From: JAIBDK01 sp965261915
GTDB taxonomy: Bacteria > Pseudomonadota > Gammaproteobacteria > Arenicellales > Poriferihabitantaceae
DNA: 64,000 bases
Reading direction: 5' to 3'
Assembly (NCBI GenBank): GCA_965261915.1
Contig: CBDHDW010000013.1
Span: 1,488,001-1,552,000 of the forward strand
Below the pieces are notes generated by a model that saw only the letters and a list, made by a program, of their open reading frames with translations, made no database searches and was not told the DNA's origin. Of the stretch, positions 52,590 to 61,967 are shown in pieces (position 1 is the stretch's first letter; each line of letters begins with the position of its first letter). Made by a program: the position numbers and the translations under genes.

Positions 52590-54752
52590 ATGATGGATGT
52601 TTCTCATATATTTGACCCCCTGAATGACGCGCAACGGGAAGCAGTTGCCGCACCGCCCGGCTCCTTATTGGTGCTCGCTGGCGCAGGTAGCGGTAAAACA
52701 CGCGTATTAACCCACCGAATCGCCTGGTTGATCCAGGGTTTGCAGGTTTCAGCGCTATCAATTATGGCGGTTACGTTTACTAACAAGGCTTCCAGGGAAA
52801 TGCGGGGCAGAATTGAAGAATTGCTGCAAATTCCTTCCGGAGGCTTATGGATGGGTACTTTCCATGGAATTTGTCACCGCTTGCTGCGTATGCATCATGA
52901 AGCAGCAGGATTACCCGAAAGCTTCGAAATTCTGGACAGTGACGATCAATATCGACTGGTTCGCCGGGTCCTACGCGAGCTCGATCTGGATGAAGCCTAC
53001 TGGCCGCCCAGACAACTGCAATGGATGATTAATAACCACAAGGAAGAAGCCCGCCGCCCCGAACACTTACCCGCAGGTAATGATAGCCAGCAACAGACCC
53101 TTCATCGGGTTTATGCGACTTACGAAGAGCTCTGCCGCCGGTTTGGTCTGGTTGATTTCGCTGAAATATTACTGCGCAGCCTGGAATTGTTGAAAAACAA
53201 TCAGACCATTCGCGAGACCTATCAAAATCGGTTTCAACATATCCTCGTCGACGAATTCCAGGATACCAATACGATTCAGTATCAGTGGATTAAAATCTTG
53301 TCCGCAAAACATCAGAGCTTATTTGCCGTAGGCGATGACGATCAATCAATATACGGTTGGCGCGGTGCCCGGGTAGAGAACGTGCTGAGCTTTGAAAAAG
53401 ATTTTGACAATGCGGTGGTCTTCAGACTCGAACAAAACTACCGCTCCTCCGGAAATATTTTAAATGCAGCAAATGCGGTCATTTCTCACAACTTAGGGCG
53501 CCTCGGTAAAGAACTTTGGACAGAGGAAGCGGAAGGATTGCCCATTCGTTTGTACGCAGCCAGCAATGAAATTGACGAAGCTCGCTTCGTAGTCGACAAT
53601 ATCCAGGCCTGGGCCGACAACGGTAACCGGAGAGACGAAAGCGCCATACTCTATCGATCCAATGCGCAATCCCGGGTTTTCGAGGAGGAACTTCTGGCTC
53701 AGGGCATCCCCTATCGGGTATACGGCGGGCTGCGGTTTTTCGAACGCGCAGAAATCAAGGATGCGCTAGCTTACCTTCGATTAATTGCAAACCGGGAATC
53801 TGATCCCGCATTCGAAAGAATCGTCAATTTACCCACCCGGGGAATTGGTAATAAAACGTTGGAAGTCATTCGGGAAAGAGCCCGACAAAAACAAATCTCG
53901 ATGTGGCAATCGTCATCTGAAATTATTGTGGAAGGCGGTTTAACCCCCCGAGCGTCATCAGCAGTAAGCAATTTCCTCGAGTTAATCAGTCGTATCGCAC
54001 AGGAAAGCGCTGAACTTGAGCTGGGGGAATTAACTGATCACACGATTAAACAGAGTGGTTTGCTTGATCACTATCGTAAGGGAAAAGGTGAAATCGCCCA
54101 GGCCCGGGTAGAAAACCTCGAAGAACTTGTCAATGCCACGCGAAACTTTATCCCTGACGAAGACCCGGATCTCGATGATTTGTCTATTTTTCTGGCCCAC
54201 GCTGCACTCGAAGCTGGAGAGGGTCAGGCGGAAGAGTGGGAGGACTGCGTGCAGTTAATGAGTTTACATTCGGCAAAAGGTCTGGAGTTTCCGCTGGTAT
54301 TCTTGTGCGGACTTGAAGAAGGATTATTCCCGCACCAACGCTCCATTGAAGAAGATGGCAGACTTGAGGAAGAGCGCCGGCTTTGCTACGTCGGAATGAC
54401 CCGTGCGATGCAACAACTATACATCTGCTTTGCCGAAATTCGTCGATTATACGGTAAGGAAAATTACACCCAGGCTTCGCGATTTCTTTCTGAAATTCCT
54501 GATCAGTATATTGAAGAAATCCGCAGGTCCCGGATCAGTTCTTCCGGTTTTCGAGGACAAGTACGAAATTACCATTCGGATAATGGCGAGGGAAATTTAA
54601 TTCCGGGAAAACAGGTGCGGCATCAAAAATTCGGTGAAGGGATGATTGTTAATCTCGAAGGTCAGGGTGCTCACGCACGCGTACAGGTAAATTTTGTCGA
54701 AGTTGGGCCGAAATGGCTGATCTGTGCGTACGCCAACCTCGAGGCGATATAA
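52590..54752 (+). CDS. uvrD: DNA helicase II UvrD
   Basis: Superfamily-1 3'-5' helicase of 720 residues, used in nucleotide-excision and mismatch repair. Motifs: N-terminal DPLNDAQREAVAAPPGSLLV, Walker A AGAGSGKTRVLTHR, motif Ia AVTFTNKASREMR, motif II LVDEFQDTNTIQYQW, motif III VGDDDQSIYGWRGA, motif IV LEQNYRSSGNIL, motif V VQLMSLHSAKGLEFPLVF and VI YVGMTRAMQQLY. The C-terminus PKWLICAYANLEAI is specific to UvrD rather than Rep or PcrA. The ATG pair at 52590/52593 leaves either start possible. The gene is divergent from tpa. Confidence 0.95.
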   Translation: MMDVSHIFDPLNDAQREAVAAPPGSLLVLAGAGSGKTRVLTHRIAWLIQGLQVSALSIMAVTFTNKASREMRGRIEELLQIPSGGLWMGTFHGICHRLLRMHHEAAGLPESFEILDSDDQYRLVRRVLRELDLDEAYWPPRQLQWMINNHKEEARRPEHLPAGNDSQQQTLHRVYATYEELCRRFGLVDFAEILLRSLELLKNNQTIRETYQNRFQHILVDEFQDTNTIQYQWIKILSAKHQSLFAVGDDDQSIYGWRGARVENVLSFEKDFDNAVVFRLEQNYRSSGNILNAANAVISHNLGRLGKELWTEEAEGLPIRLYAASNEIDEARFVVDNIQAWADNGNRRDESAILYRSNAQSRVFEEELLAQGIPYRVYGGLRFFERAEIKDALAYLRLIANRESDPAFERIVNLPTRGIGNKTLEVIRERARQKQISMWQSSSEIIVEGGLTPRASSAVSNFLELISRIAQESAELELGELTDHTIKQSGLLDHYRKGKGEIAQARVENLEELVNATRNFIPDEDPDLDDLSIFLAHAALEAGEGQAEEWEDCVQLMSLHSAKGLEFPLVFLCGLEEGLFPHQRSIEEDGRLEEERRLCYVGMTRAMQQLYICFAEIRRLYGKENYTQASRFLSEIPDQYIEEIRRSRISSSGFRGQVRNYHSDNGEGNLIPGKQVRHQKFGEGMIVNLEGQGAHARVQVNFVEVGPKWLICAYANLEAI

Positions 54753-54796
54753 ATCCCATCAACGAAGTTAGATCAGTATTCGAGGATATTGAAGTT

Positions 54797-55033
54797 TTAT
54801 ATTGCTTGATGCGCGGTAGCAGACACCCGGTTTTGAAGATGATGAAGCGGTGTCAGGTGGTCAAAACGCAGATTTATTTTGGGGTCGTTTTGCGCATCTT
54901 CAGGAGACTCAATGGTTGCCATCCAATGGAAGCACGGATTGTCAATCTGGTAAGGGCGTAGCGGAGCAGTGATCAATTCTGGATGGTCATATAACAAATC
55001 GTCGGTCACAGGAATAAAAACTTTGTGTTTCAT
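54797..55033 (-). CDS. Small conserved hypothetical protein
   Basis: A 78-residue frame: MKHKVFIPVTDDLLYDHPEL, then ITAPLRPYQIDNPCFHWMAT and a less ordered tail. The first half looks like genuine protein (balanced composition, aromatic/Pro pattern). I recall similar short proteins next to uvrD in marine gammaproteobacteria but cannot name a family. It converges with uvrD, 44 bp apart. Confidence 0.55.
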   Translation of the reverse strand: MKHKVFIPVTDDLLYDHPELITAPLRPYQIDNPCFHWMATIESPEDAQNDPKINLRFDHLTPLHHLQNRVSATAHQAI

Positions 55034-55225
55034 GCTTTTGCCTTCAGGTTTATCCTATAAATTCAGGTTCAATTAAAGTACCGTTATTACAACCGAAGAG
55101 GATGGCAGGAACAGGGGTAAATAGTGGTAATATCATGGCAGTCATGTGCTTGAATTTTCTCTATTTTTTCACCCATGCTATCCGTTATACTTTACATGAA
55201 AATTCTATAGAAACCACCACAATTC

Positions 55226-55230
55226 AGGAG
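55226..55230 (+). promoter_or_regulatory. Ribosome-binding site fixing a TTG start
   Basis: AGGAG lies 6 bp before TTG 55237. This decides the start of the response-regulator gene against several upstream in-frame ATG codons that have no such site. Confidence 0.75.
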
Positions 55231-55236
55231 CAAAAA

Positions 55237-55932
55237 TTGTCCAGAACCATTGCTATTGTTGAGGACGACGCAGATCAGCGCGAAAACTATTCAGACGCGC
55301 TGGAATCCCAGGGCTATGTTGTACAAACCTACGCAAACAAAAAAGCCGCACTGGACGGCTTTAACCAATCCCTCCCCGATCTTGCCATTCTCGATATCAT
55401 GCTGGAAGATGAAATTGACGGAGGTTTTGATATTTGCCGGGAGCTCCGGCAAATGAGCCCGCAATTGCCCATAATATTTTTAACCGCCAGAGACAGTGAC
55501 ATTGACCGTGTTTCCGGATTGCGGCTGGATGCCTGGGATTACATTACCAAACCGGTAAATCTACAGTTTCTTGCGGTTCGCGTATCTTCTTTGTTTAGAA
55601 TCGCCTCTTCGGTTCAAAGTGAATCCGACCAGCCATCGGCGCTGCTATTGGGCGATCTTGAAATAGACCAAAACAGCATGTCGATCAGCTGGAAAGGGAC
55701 GTTGCTGCATTTAACGCTAACCGAATTTTGGTTAATTGAAGCGCTTGCACGAAACCCCGGACACGTGAAAACGTACGAAGCGTTGATGCAGACAACGCGG
55801 CAAAGTTACGTAGAGAAAAACACGATTAATGGCTACGTACGGCGAATAAGAAAAAAATTCAAAGAAATCGACAACAGTTTTTCAATGATTCAAACTGTTT
55901 TCGGCGTTGGCTACCGGTGGCAGCCTGAGTAG
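55237..55932 (+). CDS. Response regulator of the proteobacterial dedicated sortase system
   Basis: Two-domain OmpR-type regulator of 231 residues. Receiver domain: SRTIAIVEDDADQRENYSDA with the acidic pocket, the phospho-acceptor Asp in LAILDIMLEDEIDGG, the Thr of IIFLTARDSD and the Lys of WDYITKPVNL. The C-terminal winged helix has LHLTLTEFWLIEALARNPGH and NTINGYVRRIRKKFKEID. The sequence pattern, together with the kinase behind it, matches the 'marine/proteobacterial dedicated sortase' regulator type. The start is TTG 55237, set by AGGAG. The sortase and its target are not in the window. Confidence 0.82.
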   Translation: MSRTIAIVEDDADQRENYSDALESQGYVVQTYANKKAALDGFNQSLPDLAILDIMLEDEIDGGFDICRELRQMSPQLPIIFLTARDSDIDRVSGLRLDAWDYITKPVNLQFLAVRVSSLFRIASSVQSESDQPSALLLGDLEIDQNSMSISWKGTLLHLTLTEFWLIEALARNPGHVKTYEALMQTTRQSYVEKNTINGYVRRIRKKFKEIDNSFSMIQTVFGVGYRWQPE

Positions 55933-56024
55933 TACAAACATTCTAGTCAAACAGAGATCACAAACACGCTAGCGAACTATATACACAGCAGTAAAACCAA
56001 TAGCGGGCAGATAATCCTGTTGGA

Positions 56025-58268
56025 GTGTTACGCCCTTTCAATACGCCAATGGTAAGAACACTTAGAACCCTTAGCATCCGATCCAAACTGATCTGGATCG
56101 TATTGGCGCTGCTCGTGATCCCCTGGACGGGGTATTACTACGTGCTGGAAATGAAGCGCTTCCTGGTTCAGGGGCAACAGGATGCACTTTTATTGAGCGC
56201 GAACGGTATCGCAACCGTATTAAATGATCGTTCTGATTTGTTTAACCCGGAAACCGGCGTACCTGAAGTGCTTGGCGAAGATAACGATCTGTACGCCCAT
56301 CAACTGGACAGTCTTGTGCAACTTGACGGTTTGGATACCGACTGGCAATCACTCCAGCAACATGCCAGTTTCTACACCGGTGATGAGTTGCTGCACTGTG
56401 GCAATGATTACGACCCTGATTCATTTTCACTTAAAAATATTATTGGCTATTTCGAAGAGTATTTGTACGCGCTTTTTGAGGTCGACGACTCTCAACTGAT
56501 TTATCGAGACACAGAGCGTTTTTCACTGGATTCGAGTGATCAGGTTCGGATGCTTATACAACGTCCGAGCGGCAAGCTTGAACGCTATTTGTTAATCGCC
56601 GCCGAACCTGGCCGTATGAGTGTTTTTCTGGTGGATGAAGAGTGGAAACTGCCCATTGATGGGGACGATGTGACTGATTTCACCGCCGAACTCGCCGAAA
56701 CTGACTGGGGATATCGAATAGAGCTGCGTATACCTCGACAGGACCCAAAAGATCGATCTAAAGTTGGCTTTTTCGTGGTCGATGTCGATGACCCAGAAAG
56801 TCGGGAAATTAGTCAGGTAATTTCAACTTCTGCACAGATATCCGGAGATGAACCCGGTCAAATTCTGATCACTTCTCCAGAACTCACGAAAATACTCAAG
56901 GGACTGGACAGACCGCAGTCAAGAATTTGGATTCTTGACAACTTACAGCGGGTTAGAGCCGTTGTTGGCGGTTTATCAGCAGTCGTGCCTACGGAATCCA
57001 GTTCTGAACAAGGCGATGGACCGTTTGTTCTGTTTTTCCGAAATATTCAGCAACACATCGATAATCTGCTTAGGCGCCCACCGACAGAGTTTACCGATAT
57101 ATCACCTGAAGTTACCCACCGACCAGATAAGATTTTTACAACCATTCTTAAAGGTACGCCAAAAGTAGAAGAGCGACTTTCATTGGATGAAAAAGCGCAA
57201 ATCGTAGTTGCGGGCTACCCGATAAAAAACGGTGAAGATGTAATGGGTGCGGTAATTGTTGAGCAAAGCAGTCATGCGATATTAGCGCTGCAATACCAAC
57301 TTTTACGAAGTTTAACGCTGGTAACCGTACTGGTATTTTTCTTCGTGCTGTTAATGTTATTTATTTTCGCATGGAGACTCACTGTCAGAATCAGGCGTCT
57401 TTACAACACAACGGAGCAGGCTATTACGTCCGAAGGCCGGGTTCTTGAAAACAAAATCCCGGAGAGATTGTATCCTCGAGATGAATTAGGAGACCTTGGC
57501 AGAAGTATTACCAGTATGCTGCAGCGGCTTTCGGGATACACCCGCTACCTTGAGGGCATGCCGGATACGCTGGCCCATGAAATGAATAACCCGCTAAATG
57601 TGGTTAGTTCATCGCTGCAAATTCTGGAATCAGATATGCCGGATATACGGGGAAACAAGCATATGCAGCGAGCCCGCAATGGCGTACACAGGCTCAGGCA
57701 GATTTTGACCAATCTAACTGAAGCAGCGAACCTCGAAGAAGCAATGCGTGATGAAATAAAAGAACTCGTCGATTTAAGCGAATTAATCGCCGAGTTTGTG
57801 GACGGTTATCGCGGCAGCCATCCGGGAATTACTTTTGCTCTGGATTTACCAGGATCGCCGTTGATGATCGAAAGCAGTCCTGATCATTTGGCGCAAATGG
57901 TTGATAAACTGGTAGACAACGCGGTGCAGTTCACCGATCCCGGTCGACCCATCATTGTACGATTAAGGAAAGTGGAAAATTCAGCTGAGATCTCGGTTTC
58001 CAATGAAGGGCATGAAGTTCCATTGGCGATTGTAGATAAATTATTCGATCCCATGGTGTCTTACGGAAAAACCAATGCGAAGCATTCCCATCTAGGTCTT
58101 GGATTGTATGTCGTTCGCCTTATCGCCGAGTACCATCAGGGTAAAGCCTGGGCTGAAAATCGAATGGATGTTAAGGGTGTTTGTGTAACGGTCTCCATTC
58201 CCCTTGCGGGAGCAGATTTTTCCAGCACCTCAACTAGTCAGCACCATACACACAAGACCAGGATCTGA
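56025..58268 (+). CDS. Sensor histidine kinase of the proteobacterial dedicated sortase system
   Basis: Membrane kinase of 747 residues. The first membrane helix (KLIWIVLALLVIPWTGYYYV) is followed by a large periplasmic region of about 390 residues. The second helix is SLTLVTVLVFFFVLLMLFIF, then comes a HAMP-like region and the DHp domain with TLAHEMNNPLNVVSSSLQIL (phospho-His). The ATPase domain has the N box MVDKLVDNAVQF, the Asp of FDPMVSYGKTN and the GLGLYVVRLIAEYHQG G-box. The kinase follows its regulator by 92 bp. It starts at GTG 56025 or ATG 56049. The large sensor domain is characteristic of the sortase-associated group. Confidence 0.82.
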   Translation: MLRPFNTPMVRTLRTLSIRSKLIWIVLALLVIPWTGYYYVLEMKRFLVQGQQDALLLSANGIATVLNDRSDLFNPETGVPEVLGEDNDLYAHQLDSLVQLDGLDTDWQSLQQHASFYTGDELLHCGNDYDPDSFSLKNIIGYFEEYLYALFEVDDSQLIYRDTERFSLDSSDQVRMLIQRPSGKLERYLLIAAEPGRMSVFLVDEEWKLPIDGDDVTDFTAELAETDWGYRIELRIPRQDPKDRSKVGFFVVDVDDPESREISQVISTSAQISGDEPGQILITSPELTKILKGLDRPQSRIWILDNLQRVRAVVGGLSAVVPTESSSEQGDGPFVLFFRNIQQHIDNLLRRPPTEFTDISPEVTHRPDKIFTTILKGTPKVEERLSLDEKAQIVVAGYPIKNGEDVMGAVIVEQSSHAILALQYQLLRSLTLVTVLVFFFVLLMLFIFAWRLTVRIRRLYNTTEQAITSEGRVLENKIPERLYPRDELGDLGRSITSMLQRLSGYTRYLEGMPDTLAHEMNNPLNVVSSSLQILESDMPDIRGNKHMQRARNGVHRLRQILTNLTEAANLEEAMRDEIKELVDLSELIAEFVDGYRGSHPGITFALDLPGSPLMIESSPDHLAQMVDKLVDNAVQFTDPGRPIIVRLRKVENSAEISVSNEGHEVPLAIVDKLFDPMVSYGKTNAKHSHLGLGLYVVRLIAEYHQGKAWAENRMDVKGVCVTVSIPLAGADFSSTSTSQHHTHKTRI

Positions 58269-58680
58269 TTGTTACATTCTCATCTGGTTTGAGAAACCAC
58301 TCGGTCCCCTTCTGCAAATTTATTTGCGGTTCTTTTATATCAAAATCAGCATTTTTGTATTTTTTCCCGCCCCATGTTGCAGAGACCTCACTGCCGCTGG
58401 CACAGTCTTCTTTGGCATATAAAGCGCAATAGTCAAAACCCAACTGGGCAAATCGATATACTGCGCGCGATTTGAGCGTATTGTGACAACCGGCTTCATT
58501 GGTTTTGGATAACCATTTCTGTCGAATGGGCTGGTCTTTTTTGTTCAGCTTATACATTCGCAGCTTGCCGTGATCATGCCCCAGGGCATTGTATGAAAAA
58601 GCGGTTCCAACCAGGATGGTTAAGGTGACCAGTGATGCTGTTAGCGTTTTATATATTCTTTGCTGAGCCCCAACTACCAA
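58234..58680 (-). CDS. Secreted hypothetical protein with Cys pairs
   Basis: Protein of about 148 residues, start TTG 58680 overlapping the stop of the DUF2782-like gene by a few bases. A signal-like helix TLTASLVTLTILVGTAF is followed by a mature part with HDHGKLRMYKL, CHNTLKSRAVYRFAQLG, CALYAKEDCASGSEVSATWG and a final SWSCVYG. Four Cys probably form disulfides in the periplasm. I know no family for it. It converges with the kinase gene (35-bp overlap) and may share a transcript with the DUF2782-like gene. Confidence 0.6.
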   Translation of the reverse strand: MVVGAQQRIYKTLTASLVTLTILVGTAFSYNALGHDHGKLRMYKLNKKDQPIRQKWLSKTNEAGCHNTLKSRAVYRFAQLGFDYCALYAKEDCASGSEVSATWGGKKYKNADFDIKEPQINLQKGTEWFLKPDENVTIRSWSCVYGAD

Positions 58681-58973
58681 CTACCCAATCTCCACTGTCG
58701 AACATTTGGGGTATCACCAAGTTGATTCTCCTCGGCGGACCAGATCGTGTCATCACGCCGATTTTGGTAAACCTCCGTAATACCATTTTCCCACGCTACG
58801 GTAACACGATCCAAACGATGACCCACGCGGGTTTCCTGAAGCTGGTATTTATCTGTTTTGTTTGCCGTCAAATCATCAGGAACAATCAGTTGATTTTCGC
58901 CCTGGGCAACAGAGCCCTGGCACACACTTACTGTCAGTATAAAGCCGAAAACCCTCGAAAGCTGTTTCATCAT
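58674..58973 (-). CDS. DUF2782-like periplasmic protein
   Basis: Protein of 99 residues with a signal peptide (FGFILTVSVCQGSVAQG). The mature end reads VTVAWENGITEVYQNRRDD and finishes RQWRLGSW. Short exported proteins ending QW-L--W and encoded beside polA are typical of DUF2782. Its position divergent from polA supports that. The function is unknown. The match is moderate because the middle differs from the usual VEEYR-NGQLY pattern. Confidence 0.6.
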   Translation of the reverse strand: MMKQLSRVFGFILTVSVCQGSVAQGENQLIVPDDLTANKTDKYQLQETRVGHRLDRVTVAWENGITEVYQNRRDDTIWSAEENQLGDTPNVRQWRLGSW

Positions 58974-59145
58974 TGTTTGCCCTACTCAATAGTGATTAAT
59001 GAACAAAGTCTATCATGATTAGTTTAACGAATCCTGAAGGTTACCAATAATTATATAGATGTGATTTCCCGGAGATATCAACATAATTTTATATCAGCCA
59101 TGAGATAATATAAAGTGCATTTTAGAAACCCATATTGAATTCGGC

Positions 59146-61851
59146 ATGGCTCCAGACAAAGAAATTATCCTCATCGACGGCGCATCTTTTTTGTTTCGGG
59201 CCTACCATGCTATGGGACGTGATCCGCTAACAACCTCGGACGGCAGAACTACGCATGCGATATTTGGCATGATCAATATGTTAAGAAGCCTTCTCAAGGA
59301 ATGCCAACCAACGCATATCGCGGTAGTAATGGATGCCAAGGGCAAAAATTTTCGCCACGATCTGTATGATCAATATAAGGCAAATCGCCCACCCATGCCC
59401 GACGATTTGCGTGATCAACTGGAATACATTAAAAAAATTATCCCCGCTATGGGTTTGCCGCTGATTTCAATATCAGGCGTCGAAGCCGATGACGTCATCG
59501 GAACGCTGTCGAAGCAGGCAACAGATCAGGGATTCAAAACAATGATCGTCAGCTCGGACAAGGATCTCACCCAACTAGTGGATGATTCAGTCAGGATGGT
59601 TGACACCATGAAAGGCATAACTTTAGACGTACAGGGTGTCGTCAATAAATTCGGTGTGCCGCCTGATCGAATTATTGAATACCTTGCGTTGATTGGTGAT
59701 AGCTCGGACAACATACCCGGCATCCCGAAAGTAGGTCCAAAAACAGCGGTAAAATGGTTCAACGAATTTTCAACATTGGACGGCATCGTCGGCAATGCCG
59801 AATCGATTTCCGGGAAAGTCGGCGAATATTTGCGTGACAATCTCGATCAGCTTGCATTATCCCGACAGCTGACCACGATTAAATGCGATGTCGAGCTTGA
59901 GCAAACCCCAAACGACCTAACCATACTCGATACGAATACGGTGCTATTACAGGAATTTTACGCCGATCTCGAATTTCGAGCCTGGCTCAAGGAGTTAGAA
60001 GAACACAATAACTCACCAGAAACAGAGATTGTAGAACAACACCGTGTGCAATATGAAACCATCCTTGACGAAAAAACACTGGACGAATGGATTAAAAAAA
60101 TCAAAGACTCGAAAATCTTTGCCGTTGATACAGAAACAACATCCCTTGATGCCCAACAAGCCAATCTGGTTGGCCTTTCATTTGCGGTAACACCCGGAGA
60201 AGCAGCATACCTGCCGCTTGGTCATACTTACACCGGTGTTCCCGAGCAACTGCCGTTCAAGAATACCATCGAAAAATTGAAGCCCGTTCTGGAAGATCCG
60301 GATCAGGCGAAAACGGGGCAAAATTTAAAATACGACGCCGAAGTTTTGCTTAATGTTGGTGTAGAACTCAGAGGCATTACTCACGATACGATGCTGATGT
60401 CATATGTTCTTGATGCGGGGAGCAGCAGACATGACATGAATACCCTGGCGTTAAAACACCTTGGTAAGGAAACCATTAAGTATTCCGACGTTGCAGGTTC
60501 CGGTAAAAAACAGCTTACTTTTGATCAGGTTGATCTTTCCCTCGCAGCACCCTATGCAGCAGAAGACGCAGACATCACATTGCAGCTGCACCAAATCCTG
60601 ACTGAACAGTTGGAACAAAAGGAAGTACTGCAGTCCCTTTTTGAAGACATAGAAATGCCGCTGCTCAATACCCTGGTGCGAACCGAAACTAACGGTGTAA
60701 AAATTGATGCCAATCAACTCCACAAACAAAGTGCCGAGATTTCCGGCCGACTGTCTGAAATTGAATCCCAGGCGCACCAGCTTGCTGAACAACCTTTCAA
60801 TATTGGTTCGCCGAAACAAATCCAGCAAATTCTTTATGAAAAACAAGGGCTTCCTGTGCTGCGTAAAACGCCTAAAGGCCAACCTTCCACCGCTGAAAAT
60901 GTCCTACAGGAATTGGCGGAAGAATACGAGTTGCCCAGACTGATTCTCGAACATCGTGGGCTCGCCAAATTAAAAAGCACTTATACAGACAAACTGCCGG
61001 AACTAATCAACCCAAAAACCGGCCGCATTCATACTTCCTATCATCAAGCGGTGGCCGCAACCGGCCGATTGTCCTCTTCGGACCCCAACCTGCAAAATAT
61101 TCCGATACGTTCAGAGGAAGGTCGAAAAATTCGAGAAGCTTTTATAGCAGAACCCGGGAATATTTTAATTGCAGCCGATTATTCTCAAATTGAATTGCGG
61201 ATCATGGCGCATCTCTCGGGAGATACCGGATTGGTCAACGCATTTAAGAATGATTTCGATGTCCATAGCGCGACCGCGGCCGAAGTATTTGGAACCACCG
61301 CCGACGCCGTAGATTCAGAGCAGCGGCGACGAGCCAAAGCAATTAATTTTGGTCTGATCTACGGAATGTCAGCATTCGGTTTGGCCAGACAATTAAAAAT
61401 AGAACAAAAACAGGCCAAAGAATATATCGAAATATATTTCGATCGATATCCCGGGGTAAAAGCGTATATGGAACAAACCAAGGAGTTGGCACGGGAAAAT
61501 GGCTATGTTGAAACTTTATTTGGTAGACGGCTCAATTTGCCCAATATAAATGCAAAAAATGCGGCCGTTCGCCAGTACGCTGAGCGAACCGCCATTAATG
61601 CACCCATGCAGGGAACCGCTGCAGACCTCATCAAGCTTGCCATGCTGAAGATTGATCACTGGCTAATCGAAAATAATTCTTCCAGTAAAATGATCATGCA
61701 GGTGCATGATGAGCTGGTATTTGAGACTCATCCAGAGAATCAACAGCAGATGACCGATATCGCCCGCAAATTAATGTGCGGCGTTACGGAATTGTCAGTT
61801 CCTTTGGTAGTAGACATTGGAAGTGGACAAAACTGGAAAGAAGCGCACTAG
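59146..61851 (+). CDS. polA: DNA polymerase I
   Basis: Full-length enzyme of 901 residues with all three activities. The 5' nuclease domain begins ILIDGASFLFRAYHAM and has ISGVEADDVIGTLSKQA and GDSSDNIPGIPKVGPKTA. The 3'-5' exonuclease keeps its acids: FAVDTETTSLDAQ (Exo I), GQNLKYDAEVL (Exo II) and YAAEDADITLQL (Exo III). The polymerase has motif A AADYSQIELRIMAHLSGD, motif B RRRAKAINFGLIYGMSAFGL and motif C MQVHDELVFE. It is followed 116 bp later by cfa. Confidence 0.97.
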   Translation: MAPDKEIILIDGASFLFRAYHAMGRDPLTTSDGRTTHAIFGMINMLRSLLKECQPTHIAVVMDAKGKNFRHDLYDQYKANRPPMPDDLRDQLEYIKKIIPAMGLPLISISGVEADDVIGTLSKQATDQGFKTMIVSSDKDLTQLVDDSVRMVDTMKGITLDVQGVVNKFGVPPDRIIEYLALIGDSSDNIPGIPKVGPKTAVKWFNEFSTLDGIVGNAESISGKVGEYLRDNLDQLALSRQLTTIKCDVELEQTPNDLTILDTNTVLLQEFYADLEFRAWLKELEEHNNSPETEIVEQHRVQYETILDEKTLDEWIKKIKDSKIFAVDTETTSLDAQQANLVGLSFAVTPGEAAYLPLGHTYTGVPEQLPFKNTIEKLKPVLEDPDQAKTGQNLKYDAEVLLNVGVELRGITHDTMLMSYVLDAGSSRHDMNTLALKHLGKETIKYSDVAGSGKKQLTFDQVDLSLAAPYAAEDADITLQLHQILTEQLEQKEVLQSLFEDIEMPLLNTLVRTETNGVKIDANQLHKQSAEISGRLSEIESQAHQLAEQPFNIGSPKQIQQILYEKQGLPVLRKTPKGQPSTAENVLQELAEEYELPRLILEHRGLAKLKSTYTDKLPELINPKTGRIHTSYHQAVAATGRLSSSDPNLQNIPIRSEEGRKIREAFIAEPGNILIAADYSQIELRIMAHLSGDTGLVNAFKNDFDVHSATAAEVFGTTADAVDSEQRRRAKAINFGLIYGMSAFGLARQLKIEQKQAKEYIEIYFDRYPGVKAYMEQTKELARENGYVETLFGRRLNLPNINAKNAAVRQYAERTAINAPMQGTAADLIKLAMLKIDHWLIENNSSSKMIMQVHDELVFETHPENQQQMTDIARKLMCGVTELSVPLVVDIGSGQNWKEAH

Positions 61852-61967
61852 AACTTTTGTAAAATAGTACCGTAAGCAGTGTACATCCCGAGTTAGGATT
61901 GCCAAACAGCTTCCGTTGAGGCAACATATCCGAGGAAACACCTATAAGATATTTACTGGAGGAGAGA

